A stretch of DNA of 64,000 nt from Streptomyces venezuelae (GCF_008642295.1 NZ_CP029190.1:2762001-2826000), one strand, 5' to 3'; shown: positions 47,077 to 56,058, numbered from the stretch's first letter. The notes: generated by a model not told the origin, from the letters alone. Numbers and translations: made by a program.

Positions 47077-48864
47077 TCACCGCATCCGGGTGGCCCACTC
47101 CTGGACCTTCTTGATGCGTTCGCGCAGCTGACCCGCCGTCGCCTCCGCGCTCGGCGGTCCGCCGCAGACCCGCCGCAGCTCGGTGTGGATCACCCCGTGC
47201 GGTTTGCCGCTCTGGTGGACGTACGCGCCGACCATCGTGTTCAGCGACTTCCGCAGCTCCAGCAGCTCCTTGTGGGAGACCACCGGCCGCCGCTCGGCCG
47301 GCAGCTCCAGCAGGTCCGCCTCCGCGTCGGGCCGCTTCCGGCTGTGCGCGATCTGCCGGGCCTGCCGCTTCTGCAGCAGCATCTGCACCTGGTCCGGTTC
47401 CAGCAGGCCGGGGATGCCGAGGTAGTCCTGCTCCTCCTCGCTGCCCGGGTGGGCCTGCATGCCGAACTCGGCGCCGTCGAACAGCACCCGGTCGAACACG
47501 GCGTCGGACTCCAGCGCCTCGAAGGGCAGCATGTCCTGCTCGCCGGTGTCCTCGTCCTCCTGCCGGTTCGCCTCGTCCATCTCCTTCTCGGACTCGGCGT
47601 ACGGGTCCTCGTCCTCGCCGGCCTTCTTCGGCTTGTCGAGCACGTGGTCGCGCTCGACCTCCATCTCGTTGGCGAAGCCGAGCAGGTAGGGGATGGTCGG
47701 CAGGAACACGGAGGCGGTCTCGCCGCGCCGCCGCGAACGCACGAAGCGGCCGACCGCCTGGGCGAAGAACAGCGGGGTGGAGATGGTGGTGGCGTACACG
47801 CCGACCGCGAGGCGCGGTACGTCCACGCCCTCGGACACCATCCGGACCGCGACCATCCAGCGGTCGTCGTTCCCGCTGAAGTCGTCGATCCGCTTCGAGG
47901 CGCCCGTGTCGTCGGAGAGGACCACGGTCGCCTTGGTGCCGGTGATCTCGCGGAGCAGCTTGGCGTACGCCCGCGCCGAGTCCTGGTCGGAGGCGATGAC
48001 CAGGCCGCCGGCGTCCGGGATGCCCTTGCGGACCTCGGTCAGCCGCTGGTCGGCGGCGCGCAGCACGTTCGGCATCCAGTCGCCGCGCGGGTCCAGCGCG
48101 GTGCGCCAGGCCTGGCTGATGGCGTCCTTGGTCATCGGCTCGCCGAGCTTGGCGGCGATCTCGTCGCCCGCCTTCGTCCGCCAGCGCATGTTGCCGCTGT
48201 AGGAGAGGAAGATGACGGGCCGGACGACGCCGTCGCCGAGGGCGTTGCCGTAGCCGTAGGTGTAGTCGGCGGAGGACCGCCGGATCCCGTCGTTCCCCTC
48301 CTCGTACGTGACGAAGGGGATGGGGTTGGTGTCGGACCGGAAGGGCGTTCCGGTGAGCGCGAGCCGCCGGGTCGCCGGGTCGAAGGCCTCCAGGCAGGCC
48401 TCGCCCCAGGACTTGGAGTCGCCGGCGTGGTGGATCTCGTCCAGGATCACCAGGGTCTTGCGCTGCTCGCACCGGTTGCGGTGCAGCATCGGGCGCACGC
48501 CCACGCCCGCGTAGGTGACGGCGACCCCATGGTACTCCTTGCTCAGCGGCCCGGCCGAGTACTCGGGGTCGAGCCGGATGCCTATCCGGGCCGCGGCCTC
48601 CGCCCACTGCTTCTTCAGGTGCTCGGTGGGGGCGACCACGGTCACCTGCTGCACCACGTGGTGGTGCAGCAGCCAGGAGGCGAGGGTGAGCGCGAAGGTG
48701 GTCTTGCCCGCGCCGGGGGTCGCGACCGCGAGGAAGTCCCGCGGCTGGGTCTGGATGTACTTGTCCAGCGCCCCCTGCTGCCAGGCACGCAGCTTGCTGG
48801 CCGTGCCCCAGGGGGCGCGGCCGGGAAAGGCGGGTGAGAGGTGGTGGGAGGCGGTAGTAGTCAC
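47077..48864 (-). CDS. SF2 DEAD/DEAH-type helicase
   Basis: 595 residues from GTG 48864. Motif I ATPGAGKT, motif II LVILDEIHHAG, motif III ALTGTPFRSD, and motif VI QAVGRFVRSRR are intact. A C-terminal region rich in Glu/Asp (EKEMDEANRQEDEDTGEQD) and helices follow the core. This protein is conserved in actinobacteria, apart from defence islands, and its substrate is unknown. The final 100 residues contain HGVIHTELRRVCGGPPSAEA, a family hallmark of unknown function. Confidence 0.9.
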   Translation of the reverse strand: MTTTASHHLSPAFPGRAPWGTASKLRAWQQGALDKYIQTQPRDFLAVATPGAGKTTFALTLASWLLHHHVVQQVTVVAPTEHLKKQWAEAAARIGIRLDPEYSAGPLSKEYHGVAVTYAGVGVRPMLHRNRCEQRKTLVILDEIHHAGDSKSWGEACLEAFDPATRRLALTGTPFRSDTNPIPFVTYEEGNDGIRRSSADYTYGYGNALGDGVVRPVIFLSYSGNMRWRTKAGDEIAAKLGEPMTKDAISQAWRTALDPRGDWMPNVLRAADQRLTEVRKGIPDAGGLVIASDQDSARAYAKLLREITGTKATVVLSDDTGASKRIDDFSGNDDRWMVAVRMVSEGVDVPRLAVGVYATTISTPLFFAQAVGRFVRSRRRGETASVFLPTIPYLLGFANEMEVERDHVLDKPKKAGEDEDPYAESEKEMDEANRQEDEDTGEQDMLPFEALESDAVFDRVLFDGAEFGMQAHPGSEEEQDYLGIPGLLEPDQVQMLLQKRQARQIAHSRKRPDAEADLLELPAERRPVVSHKELLELRKSLNTMVGAYVHQSGKPHGVIHTELRRVCGGPPSAEATAGQLRERIKKVQEWATRMR

Positions 48865-48979
48865 GGTCTCCGGTTCGTCGCTCTCGGCAGTCGTACGTAG
48901 GACAACCGGGCCACCCTACCGGGCCTTTCGCGTGCCGCGTGGCGGGACAGGCCCGTGACCTCGCGGGGTGCGGCGAGGG

Positions 48980-49447
48980 TCACACGGCGGTGCCGTGCAG
49001 CCGGCGCAGCCGGTCCGCGATCCGGCCCGTGTCGGCGAGGGAGCCCTCGGCGACCTCGATCACCAGGTCGTACGCGGCGTCCTGGTCGACCTCGGCCAGG
49101 TCGGTGCCGTTGACCGCGAGGAAGGTCACCGCGGCCAGCCAGGCGGTGCGTTTGTTGCCGTCCACCAGAGGGTGGTTGGCGGCGATGCCGTGCAGCAGCG
49201 CGGCGGCCTGTTCGAACCGGTCCCGGTACGCGGACACCCCGTACATCCGTGCCCGCGGACGCCGCACCGCCGACTCCAGCAGGCCCGGGGAGCGCAGCTC
49301 CACCGGCTGGTCCTTGGCGAGACAGGCATACCGCGCGAGGTCCATCACCTCGGCGACCGTGAGGTGCCGCGCGGCCGGCACCGGCCCGGGCTCCACGGGA
49401 GCCGGGGCGGCTGCCCCGGACCTGCCGCGCGGCTCGGGGGAGGTCAT
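48980..49447 (-). CDS. Doc-type toxin (Fic fold)
   Basis: 155 residues from ATG 49447, overlapping the antitoxin stop (ATGA). The Fic motif is HPLVDGNKRTAW (residues 92-103), with Leu where Fic proteins have Phe, the Doc form; Doc phosphorylates EF-Tu instead of adenylylating. The N-terminal 25 residues are a Gly/Pro-rich extension. Toxin partner of the upstream small gene. Confidence 0.88.
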   Translation of the reverse strand: MTSPEPRGRSGAAAPAPVEPGPVPAARHLTVAEVMDLARYACLAKDQPVELRSPGLLESAVRRPRARMYGVSAYRDRFEQAAALLHGIAANHPLVDGNKRTAWLAAVTFLAVNGTDLAEVDQDAAYDLVIEVAEGSLADTGRIADRLRRLHGTAV

Positions 49448-49644
49448 TCGCCCAGCCGCTTCAACAGGGGCGCGTGCCGGCGCGCCAGCCGCTCGGCCTC
49501 CCGGCCGACCAGTCGGCGGTCGGCGCGCAGGGCCTCCCGTACGGCGTCCGCCGCCCACTCCTCGGAGCTGCAGCCGACGGCATCGGCCAGGTCGTCGAGC
49601 TGCGCGCGTTCGGCGGCGGAGAGCCACAGGGTGATCTCGTTCAC
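49444..49644 (-). CDS. Ribbon-helix-helix-type antitoxin
   Basis: 66 residues from GTG 49644. NEITLWLSAAERAQLDDLADAVGCSSEEWAADAVREAL fits a short ribbon-helix-helix DNA-binding antitoxin, followed by a basic C-terminal part (ADRRLVGREAERLARRHAPLL) that probably binds the Doc toxin. Ribosome site weak. Overlaps the toxin start by 4 bp. Confidence 0.75.
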   Translation of the reverse strand: MNEITLWLSAAERAQLDDLADAVGCSSEEWAADAVREALRADRRLVGREAERLARRHAPLLKRLGE

Positions 49645-49675
49645 ACGGCGAGAATAGGGTCCGGGAACGGGCGAC

Positions 49676-51229
49676 TCACCCGGATTTCGCCCCGGGAGGC
49701 AGCGGAACTGCGGGCGCCTGGTCGGGGGCGGGCGCTTGGTCCAAGACGGAAGCGGGGGCCGGGTCCGGGTCCGGCGCGGGGTCGAGGCGGGTGGCAACCC
49801 ATGCGCCCACCAGCGCCACGCAGGCCATCGGCAGGAACACCACCACGAACGCACCCGGGTGCGAAGCGGAACCGGCCCCCTCGCCGAGGGTGTGGGCCGC
49901 TCCCACCGCTCCCCCGCCCAGCGCGGCGAACGCCGCACCGCCGCCCGCCAGCAGCACCACGTTCGCCAGCGCGTCCGAGATCTGCAGGGCGGCGGAGTTG
50001 GTGCCCGCCTCCTCCGGCGGCGACAGCTTCAGCAGCAGCACGCTGGTGGAGCCGATCACCAGGCCCATGCCCAGGCAGCCCACCCCCCAGGCCAGCGCCA
50101 GGGTCCACACCGGCACCGATTCGATCAGCACGGCCGGCGCGGCGGCGATGGCGACCGCGACCAGCACCATGCCCAGCACCATCAGCCGCACCCGGTACGG
50201 CGCCATCCGCCCCTTCGACTGGATCCAGGACCCGCCCGCCCAGGTCAGCCCGCCCAGCGCCAGCGAGAACCCGGCCATGGTCGGGCTCATACCGCGCTGG
50301 GTGACCAGCATCAGCGGTACGAAGCTCTCGGCGGCGATGAACGACCCCGCCGCCAGCCCGCGCAGCAGCACCACCGAGGGCAGCCCGCGCCGGGCCAGAT
50401 AGGTGCCGCGCGGCAGCAGCCCGAGGACCGCCGGCACCAGCAGAGCCGCGCCCGCGACCCCCGGCAGCACCGACAGCCAGCGCAGGTCCTGGGCGGCGTA
50501 CTGGAGCAGCCCGGCACCCAGCGAAATCCCGAGGGCCAGCCGGATCCGGCGCCGGTCGAACGGTACGGGCGGCCCTCCCGGCTCCACCGGCCCGGAGGCG
50601 GTCCGGCGGATCGCGGGTAGTGCGACCGCGAGCGGCACGACGACCAGTGCGGGAATCCCGAGGAACACCCACCGCCAGCCGAGGTGCTCGGTGACCGTCC
50701 CGGAGGCCAGCGGCCCGACGATGGACGGCACCACCCAGCTGGCCGCGAAGGCCGCCATGATCGCAGGCCGCATCCGCTCGTCGTAGGCCCGGCTGACCAC
50801 CACGTACAGCGCGACGATCACCAGACCGCCGCCGAAGCCCTGCACGGCCCGCCCGAGCACGAACAGCCACATCGCCTCGGCGGCCCCGGAGAGCACCAGC
50901 CCGGTCGCGAAGGAGGCGATCCCGACGCCCAGGGGCCGCAGCGGCCCGGCCCGGTCGGCCCACTGGCCGGACAGCACCATGCCGAACAGGCTGGTCGTGA
51001 AGTAGGCGGAGAAGGCGAAGGCGTACAGCCCGATGCCGTCGAGCTCGCGGGCGGCGACGGGCATGGCGGTACCCACGGCGGTCGCCTCGAACGCGATCAG
51101 GAAAATCACGGAGATGATCCCGATGCTGAGCGTCCGGTGCGCGGGCCCGAGAATCCCGCCACCGCCGTCGCGCGGGTCCGGCGCAGCGGGCGGGGATATC
51201 TCGTCGGCACGGGGCTCAAGGGCGCTCAT
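49676..51229 (-). CDS. MFS exporter, DHA2-like
   Basis: 517 residues from ATG 51229. About 14 hydrophobic spans; entry FLIAFEATAVGTAMPVAARELDG, the GQWADRAGPLRPLGVG A-loop and GRAVQGFGGGLVIVALYVVVSRAY motif C-like stretch fit drug exporters of the DHA family. Pro/Ala-rich C-terminal tail. Substrate unknown. No regulator gene adjacent. Confidence 0.87.
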   Translation of the reverse strand: MSALEPRADEISPPAAPDPRDGGGGILGPAHRTLSIGIISVIFLIAFEATAVGTAMPVAARELDGIGLYAFAFSAYFTTSLFGMVLSGQWADRAGPLRPLGVGIASFATGLVLSGAAEAMWLFVLGRAVQGFGGGLVIVALYVVVSRAYDERMRPAIMAAFAASWVVPSIVGPLASGTVTEHLGWRWVFLGIPALVVVPLAVALPAIRRTASGPVEPGGPPVPFDRRRIRLALGISLGAGLLQYAAQDLRWLSVLPGVAGAALLVPAVLGLLPRGTYLARRGLPSVVLLRGLAAGSFIAAESFVPLMLVTQRGMSPTMAGFSLALGGLTWAGGSWIQSKGRMAPYRVRLMVLGMVLVAVAIAAAPAVLIESVPVWTLALAWGVGCLGMGLVIGSTSVLLLKLSPPEEAGTNSAALQISDALANVVLLAGGGAAFAALGGGAVGAAHTLGEGAGSASHPGAFVVVFLPMACVALVGAWVATRLDPAPDPDPAPASVLDQAPAPDQAPAVPLPPGAKSG

Positions 51230-51431
51230 CGCCCCAGGCTAAGGGGCATCCCCGGGTTTTGCCCCTTTCCTCGCACCCTCCCTTCGACGGATCGTCCCCT
51301 CCTCCAGCAGCCCTAGGACCATCCCCGACACCGGGCTTTGTGAACGCACCATGGCAGTCACATTGCAGCCCCCGGATTCCCCTTCCGACCCCGGCCCGGC
51401 CCGCCGTACGGTCATGCCATCTCCACCACAC

Positions 51432-51506
51432 AGCCGTGTGCCCGAGTGGTTGAGGGACCCGCCTGCAAAGCGGGTTACGCCGGTTCGATTCCGGTCACGG
51501 CTTCCA
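51432..51506 (+). tRNA. tRNA-Cys (GCA)
   Basis: Cloverleaf: acceptor AGCCGTG/CACGGCT, D-stem CCC/GGG, anticodon stem CCCGC/GCGGG with loop CTGCAAA (anticodon GCA, 51465-51467), T-arm GCCGG-TTCGATT-CCGGT, U73 discriminator and encoded CCA (51504-51506). Normal cysteine identity elements. It abuts the type VII-associated locus, and could be an integration point. Confidence 0.93.
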
Positions 51507-51551
51507 CCAAAGGCCGCCCGGCCGTCGCTCCGGGCGGCCTTCACCATGCCC

Positions 51552-52100
51552 TCAGGACCCGCCGGCGGGGGTGGGGCTCGGTGCACACTGAAGTTCCTTC
51601 TGGGCGAAGGCGAAGTATTTGCGGATCAGGTCGATATTCGCGGCCCGCGGCGGCTTCGGCCCCGCCGGAAGCTTCCAGCTGTGGATCATGAGCTCGACGT
51701 TGTCCGTGCCCGATGGCCGCTCGCACCGGAAGGCGACCGCCGCGCCCTTGTCCCAGACGACCGCTTCATCCCCGAGGGCGATCCGGTCGGGCTTCTCGCG
51801 TGGGAAGTCGTACAGCAGGCCTACGTCGACGCGGCTCTTGTCCGCCTCCGCCTTAAATCGGAACAGCCCGTCCACTGTGATATTGCAGTCCGCATCAATC
51901 GCCATGGGACTGACGGATTCCTCAACCTGGATCTTCTTTCCCTCTCCGAGCAGAGGCAAGAGGTCAGACCGGTCAAATGCGTTCCAGCACATCCTCTCCG
52001 GACCCTGCGGTACGGAGGGCCCCTCGTCGGAACAGGCCGACACTCCGGCGGCCAGGATGAGCGCCACGGGAAGGAGGGCAGAGCCACGGCGCCAGGACAT
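51552..52100 (-). CDS. Lipoprotein following the large MLTFENV protein
   Basis: 182 residues. Signal sequence and lipobox VSAC (Cys23). Mature part has a MCWNAFDRSDLLPLLG block and cysteines at about 38, 72, 125 and 173, ending in a helix KYFAFAQKELQC. The same layout (early cysteine helix, final IAKDLGC/QKELQC helix) is seen in the lipoprotein at 54439, so the two may be distant homologues. Six bp downstream of the large effector-like gene. A surface immunity or accessory role is inferred from pairing. Confidence 0.8.
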   Translation of the reverse strand: MSWRRGSALLPVALILAAGVSACSDEGPSVPQGPERMCWNAFDRSDLLPLLGEGKKIQVEESVSPMAIDADCNITVDGLFRFKAEADKSRVDVGLLYDFPREKPDRIALGDEAVVWDKGAAVAFRCERPSGTDNVELMIHSWKLPAGPKPPRAANIDLIRKYFAFAQKELQCAPSPTPAGGS

Positions 52101-52106
52101 CGGGAC

Positions 52107-54380
52107 CTACCTCCGCATTCCACGGCCGGCTGTATGCCCGTCCGCCGCTGCCGTTGAAGCTTCGCCCTTGAGATCGTTAATGTCGTGGCGGGACATTTCG
52201 GTGCCGACTGCCGCCCTCTCAACGGCATCGGCGGCGGCCTTCTTGACGGCCTCCTCGGCGTCGAGGTAGTCCCGCTCCGCCTTCTCGTCCACGTCTGCGG
52301 CCTCTTTGGCCATGTCCTTCTGGGCGCTCTCGACCACGCTGTTCGCGATGTCCTCCTGCAGCCAGCCCACAAGATCACCGGCAATGGGAAACAGTTCCAC
52401 GTACTTGGCTCCCGCCATGGAAATACCCCGGTTCACCCAGTTCGCTGTGGTCTCCACGCCCTTGACGTAGTCCTCCCCGCGCAGCTTCTCGTCCTCGCGC
52501 AGGCCGTCGGCCCGGGCCTGGGACAAGATCCCGGCGATCTCGCCGCCCGGGTGCGTCACCGCCCTGATCGCTGCGTCGGGCTGGCTGTGGTCGTCCCGCT
52601 GCTTGATGACGTCGTTGACCATCACCGAGGTGACCGTCTGATGAGCATTCGTGATCGCGCCGTACGCCTCCGGGTCCTGGGCGATCGCCCCGAGGAACTT
52701 CGACATCTCGTACTTGTCGAACTCCGCCATCACCTCGGGCCCCTTGATATGACCGCCCTCGTTCCCGAGCGCAGCCTGCATGTCCGCCGCATACTCCGCC
52801 GCCATCTGCCCGAACACCCCGGACAGGCCGGACAGCGGTTCGCCTTCTTCGCCCGCCTTGGCGACCAGGTCCGGGTTGTCGCCGATCTTGTCGACCACCC
52901 GTTCCATCACATCGGTCATCGGACCCGTATGCGTCACGGGCTGCGCGTCCACGTCGCCGGCCGGGCGACCGCTGACCGCGGCCATCAGAGCGCCGCCCAG
53001 CGCCTCCTGGCCCGGCAGGAACACGCCGCCCTTGCCGTCGAAGCCACTGACCCATGCCTTCTTGTCGAGCATGTAGTCGACCATGCCCTGGTCCTTGCCG
53101 TGCTGCCCGTCGACGGCCTTGTCCGCGAGCGTCACGATGCCGTCCTTGTTGCTGTCCTCTCGGACCGGCTCGTTGAAGAAGGCCGTCGCCGCGTCCGGGT
53201 TGTTGCCGAGCGCCTCCATCAGGCCGGTCAGCGGGTAGAACCCTGACCCGCCTTCGCTGTTGTGGTTCAGCGCCGCATTCAGCCCGATGGGAGCGCCGTG
53301 CTCCCATGCCTTCGGGTTCTTCCGGTCCATGGCGACCATGTCGCGGCCGACGGAGGTGAGGAAGTCCTTGTCGTACGTGCCCTCGCGGAGCAGCGCTCCG
53401 AGCGCCTGGTAACCGTAGATCGTGGCGCCCGGGCCGGCGATACGGCGGCTGGCGTCGATCTCCTTGCGGCCCGCCTTCATCAGCTCGGTCGTCCAGGCGG
53501 CGTCCAGATGGTTCGGCACGTTCTTCTGCGTGGCCAGGCCCAGCATCGCCCCCATGTCGCTCTGGATGTTCGCGACCATGTCGATCCGGTCCTGCCCGGC
53601 CTTGCCCAGGCTGGTCGCGTCCAGCGAGAGCACGGTGTAGGCGTGGAGCGTCCCTTCGGCTCCCACCTGGCGGTAGAAGGCCGTGGCGAATTCCGGGTCC
53701 TGACGGTTGTCGTCGAGCAGTTCCTCCAGCTCGCGCAACGCCTCCGGATTGCGGGCCGTGCCCCCCTTGACCAGCTTGTCCATCAACGTGGCGGCGCGGT
53801 CGGCCTGTTCACCGTCCAGGGTGGTGTACTTCGGCCTGGTGAAGTTGTGTTCGTCGGTGACGTTGGCCTGGAGCGCGCGGGCGAGGGACTGGTCCGCGTC
53901 ATCGCAGCTCTCGATCAGGGCGTCGATCTTCCGCTGCCACTCACCGCGGTGCCGCTGTGCGGTCTGCATGTACTCGGGGTCGTGGCGGGCCGCGTTCTCC
54001 GTACCCGGATCGGGGAACGGCACCCGGGACACCCGGCCGTCCGCGTCCACCCGGAATCCGGCCTTCGGCGCGTCCACCTCCGCGGCCTGCTTCAGCTGGT
54101 CACGCGCCTCCTTGAAGGTGGTGTGGGCGTCACCGAGCAGCTGATGGACGCCCTTGGCCTGGGCGGCGGCGTCCTCGAACTCCTTGGCCACCTTCGCGAT
54201 GAACGGCCGCCCGGCTCCGGCCGTCACCCCACTCCACTCGGCTTTGTCGGCCTTGGCCTTCATGCCCTCACGAGCTTCCCGGGCCAGCTCCTCCAGCTTG
54301 CCGACCATCGCACCCCAGTCGGTCACCGCCGTCTGAAGCTTGTCCAGGGGTGCGTTCATCACGTTCTCGAATGTCAGCAT
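52107..54380 (-). CDS. Large type VII-associated protein (DUF6571-like)
   Basis: 757 residues from ATG 54380. N-terminus MLTFENVMNAPLDKLQTAVT then a WXG-like helical hairpin (WGAMVGKLEELAREAREGMK to about residue 110), a long helical middle with repeated ALLREGTYDKDFLTSVGRDM and GGSGFYPLTGLMEALGNNPDAATAFF blocks that match the DUF6571 pattern, and a C-terminal part with a hydrophobic stretch (VELFPIAGDLVGWL) and acidic helices. No known toxin core seen. Its first 24 residues are identical to those of the 164-residue protein at 55119. A secreted effector is plausible. Confidence 0.8.
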   Translation of the reverse strand: MLTFENVMNAPLDKLQTAVTDWGAMVGKLEELAREAREGMKAKADKAEWSGVTAGAGRPFIAKVAKEFEDAAAQAKGVHQLLGDAHTTFKEARDQLKQAAEVDAPKAGFRVDADGRVSRVPFPDPGTENAARHDPEYMQTAQRHRGEWQRKIDALIESCDDADQSLARALQANVTDEHNFTRPKYTTLDGEQADRAATLMDKLVKGGTARNPEALRELEELLDDNRQDPEFATAFYRQVGAEGTLHAYTVLSLDATSLGKAGQDRIDMVANIQSDMGAMLGLATQKNVPNHLDAAWTTELMKAGRKEIDASRRIAGPGATIYGYQALGALLREGTYDKDFLTSVGRDMVAMDRKNPKAWEHGAPIGLNAALNHNSEGGSGFYPLTGLMEALGNNPDAATAFFNEPVREDSNKDGIVTLADKAVDGQHGKDQGMVDYMLDKKAWVSGFDGKGGVFLPGQEALGGALMAAVSGRPAGDVDAQPVTHTGPMTDVMERVVDKIGDNPDLVAKAGEEGEPLSGLSGVFGQMAAEYAADMQAALGNEGGHIKGPEVMAEFDKYEMSKFLGAIAQDPEAYGAITNAHQTVTSVMVNDVIKQRDDHSQPDAAIRAVTHPGGEIAGILSQARADGLREDEKLRGEDYVKGVETTANWVNRGISMAGAKYVELFPIAGDLVGWLQEDIANSVVESAQKDMAKEAADVDEKAERDYLDAEEAVKKAAADAVERAAVGTEMSRHDINDLKGEASTAAADGHTAGRGMRR

Positions 54381-54413
54381 GTGCCGGTCCCTGTCCTTAC
54401 GTGAGGCACTCGT
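54310..54413. repeat. Direct repeat, copy A (start of the 757-residue gene)
   Basis: About 105 bp matching 55543-55650. The first 72 bp, covering codons 1-24, differ at two positions; the rest, including the ribosome site, is more diverged. Confidence 0.9.
54388..54413 (-). pseudogene. Remnant of a WXG-type gene tail
   Basis: Upstream of the 757-residue gene the DNA matches the last codons of the WXG-like gene at 55630: GTCGACGAGTGCCTCACGTAA, reading VDECLT-stop, versus VDEYLK-stop there. The frame is closed upstream by TGA. It shows that the WXG gene tail was duplicated along with the effector start. Confidence 0.75.
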
Positions 54414-54438
54414 CGACTCACCATTTCGTCACCGCCAC

Positions 54439-55122
54439 CTAGGCCTCGGGAACCGACGCGGGAAGGTCTTCCGAGCGGTCGGGAAGACCGCCGCTGTTCT
54501 GGCAGCCGAGGTCCTTGGCGATGGCGAGCGCCGCCGAGTGCATGACGGCCACGTAGTCGGGACGGAGGACGTCCGCGCCCTTCCTCCCGTCCCGCTTGTC
54601 GCGGAACGTGAGGCGGATCTGGAGGGGGAGGTCGTCGGTGGAGCCGACCCGGGGGCTGGCGCAGTTGTACCGGAGGTGCATGCGGTTCGCTCCGTGGATC
54701 ACGGCCGGACCGCGGTCCTTCTCCCCGGCGCCGACGTGCTTCTTGTCACCGGCGATCCAGAGCTCCGCGTACGGCACGCTCCCCGCCTTCGGCCTTCCCG
54801 ACGCCCGGCACATCTCTCCCTCCAGGTCGCCGAAGCCCTGTCCGGTCTCGTACCTGCCTTGCAGCCCCTTGCCGACCGCCTGGAGGTCCAGGTCATACGT
54901 CTCGTCCCGCAGCCTGAACTCCGTGGAGTCGAGCACCCGCTCCAGAGCGGCGGCGCCTTCCGGGCCGAACAGCCCCTGGCAGATCTGCACCGCGGATCCG
55001 TAGGCCGGCTCCGGTTTCGGCTCCGGCTTCGCGGAAGGCTCGGACGTACTGCATCCGGTCGCCAGTACGAGGACGGCGAACCCGCACCCGAGCATGTGGA
55101 ACCGCCGGTACGCCGCGATCAC
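54439..55122 (-). CDS. Lipoprotein following the truncated MLTFENV protein
   Basis: 227 residues from GTG 55122, overlapping the upstream stop. Signal sequence and lipobox LATGC (Cys24). A Lys/Pro/Glu spacer (SAKPEPKPEPA), then ICQGLFGPEGAAALERVL and DYVAVMHSAALAIAKDLGC, the cysteine-containing helices at both ends also present in the lipoprotein at 51552. Likely exported and anchored to the membrane. Coupled to the 164-residue gene. Confidence 0.8.
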   Translation of the reverse strand: MIAAYRRFHMLGCGFAVLVLATGCSTSEPSAKPEPKPEPAYGSAVQICQGLFGPEGAAALERVLDSTEFRLRDETYDLDLQAVGKGLQGRYETGQGFGDLEGEMCRASGRPKAGSVPYAELWIAGDKKHVGAGEKDRGPAVIHGANRMHLRYNCASPRVGSTDDLPLQIRLTFRDKRDGRKGADVLRPDYVAVMHSAALAIAKDLGCQNSGGLPDRSEDLPASVPEA

Positions 55123-55613
55123 TTGTTGCCCGTTTCGGGGTCATGGCCCTGCTGGTCGGCCAAGTCGTTACCGGTGCCGTAGCCGATCTGCCTGGACTCC
55201 ATCAGATCGTTGCCGAGCTCGCTCAGTGGGTCGATGTTGTGCCGCTCCATGAACTCCCTCAGCGGTGCCTTCGCACTGTGCTCGCCCGCCTGGTACATCT
55301 CCTTCGTGGTGGCGTGCGTCTTTTCATCCACCTCGTCCTTGTTCCTCTCCACCGCATCGGAGGACCACTCCCCGATGACGGAGGAAGCGGCCTGTTCCAC
55401 TGCACCGCTGCCCACGTCCACGGCCAGCGGTACGAGAATCGCCGCCGCGCCGGCAGCCGCTGCGGTGGCCGGAAGGAACGCGACACCCGCCGCGATGGCG
55501 GCTGTGGTGCCGAACTCCACCCAAGCTGCCCGCTGCTCGTGGGCACCCCAGTCGGTCACCGCCGTCTGAAGCTTGTCCAGGGGTGCGTTCATCACATTCT
55601 CGAACGTCAGCAT
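55119..55613 (-). CDS. Truncated MLTFENV-family protein
   Basis: 164 residues from ATG 55613. The first 24 residues (MLTFENVMNAPLDKLQTAVT, DWGA) equal those of the 757-residue protein; the rest is a different hydrophobic Ala/Gly-rich segment (AAIAAGVAFLPATAAAAGAA) and a helical tail with DEVDEKTHATTKEMYQAG, resembling the C-terminal end of the large protein (DVDEKAERDYLDAEE). This looks like an internal deletion joining N- and C-terminal ends. It overlaps the lipoprotein gene and lies 17 bp after the WXG gene. Confidence 0.75.
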   Translation of the reverse strand: MLTFENVMNAPLDKLQTAVTDWGAHEQRAAWVEFGTTAAIAAGVAFLPATAAAAGAAAILVPLAVDVGSGAVEQAASSVIGEWSSDAVERNKDEVDEKTHATTKEMYQAGEHSAKAPLREFMERHNIDPLSELGNDLMESRQIGYGTGNDLADQQGHDPETGNK

Positions 55614-55650
55614 GCGCCTGCCCCTGCCCTTACTTGAGGTACTCGTCGAC
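55543..55650. repeat. Direct repeat, copy B (start of the truncated gene)
   Basis: Partner of 54310-54413 at a distance of 1233 bp. It includes codons 1-24 of the truncated gene and the 3' end of the WXG-like gene, so the repeat spans two genes. Confidence 0.9.
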
Positions 55651-56058
55651 CTTGGACTGTGTGAACGCGGCATGGATCTGCGCGTCCTGCTTTCCCATGG
55701 AATTGACGGAGTAGTTGAGGCTGTTGGAGATGTGCGCGCAGCCCGCGAGCAGGGTCTTCAGCTGCGAGTCCCACCGCTCCTGCGCCGTGAGCAGGGCGGC
55801 CCCGCTCGCGAAAGCCTCGCCCTTGAGCTGGGTGCCGGCCTCGGCGGTGGCGGTCTTGGCGTGCGCGCCGTCGCGGGACAGCCGGCTGTGGAGGACGTGC
55901 GCATCGTGGCCGATGGCCCCGATGTGGTCCTGGTTGAGCAGCAGGTCCTCGTTGCCGCCACCGGCTCCGCCGGGGTCGGCCGGCAGCTGGTTGAGCCGCG
56001 TACCGACGTTCGCGGCGGCGGCTGCCCTGGCGGTGGACCACTCTTCGTCGAACGACAT
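55630..56058 (-). CDS. WXG100-like type VII secretion-associated protein
   Basis: 142 residues from ATG 56058. Helical hairpin without strong hydrophobic segments: EEWSTARAAAAANVGTRLNQL, then DHIGAIGHDAHVLHSRLS and GEAFASGAALLTAQERWDSQLKTLLAGC. The turn carries no clear WXG. ESX-like substrate or chaperone role is inferred from size, fold pattern and place. Between the mycosin gene (34 bp away) and the MLTFENV gene. Confidence 0.75.
   Translation of the reverse strand: MSFDEEWSTARAAAAANVGTRLNQLPADPGGAGGGNEDLLLNQDHIGAIGHDAHVLHSRLSRDGAHAKTATAEAGTQLKGEAFASGAALLTAQERWDSQLKTLLAGCAHISNSLNYSVNSMGKQDAQIHAAFTQSKVDEYLK

Noticed and set aside
54310..55650. The direct repeats as transposon ends
   Set aside because: They are direct, span coding starts and have no transposase nearby; gene duplication explains them better.
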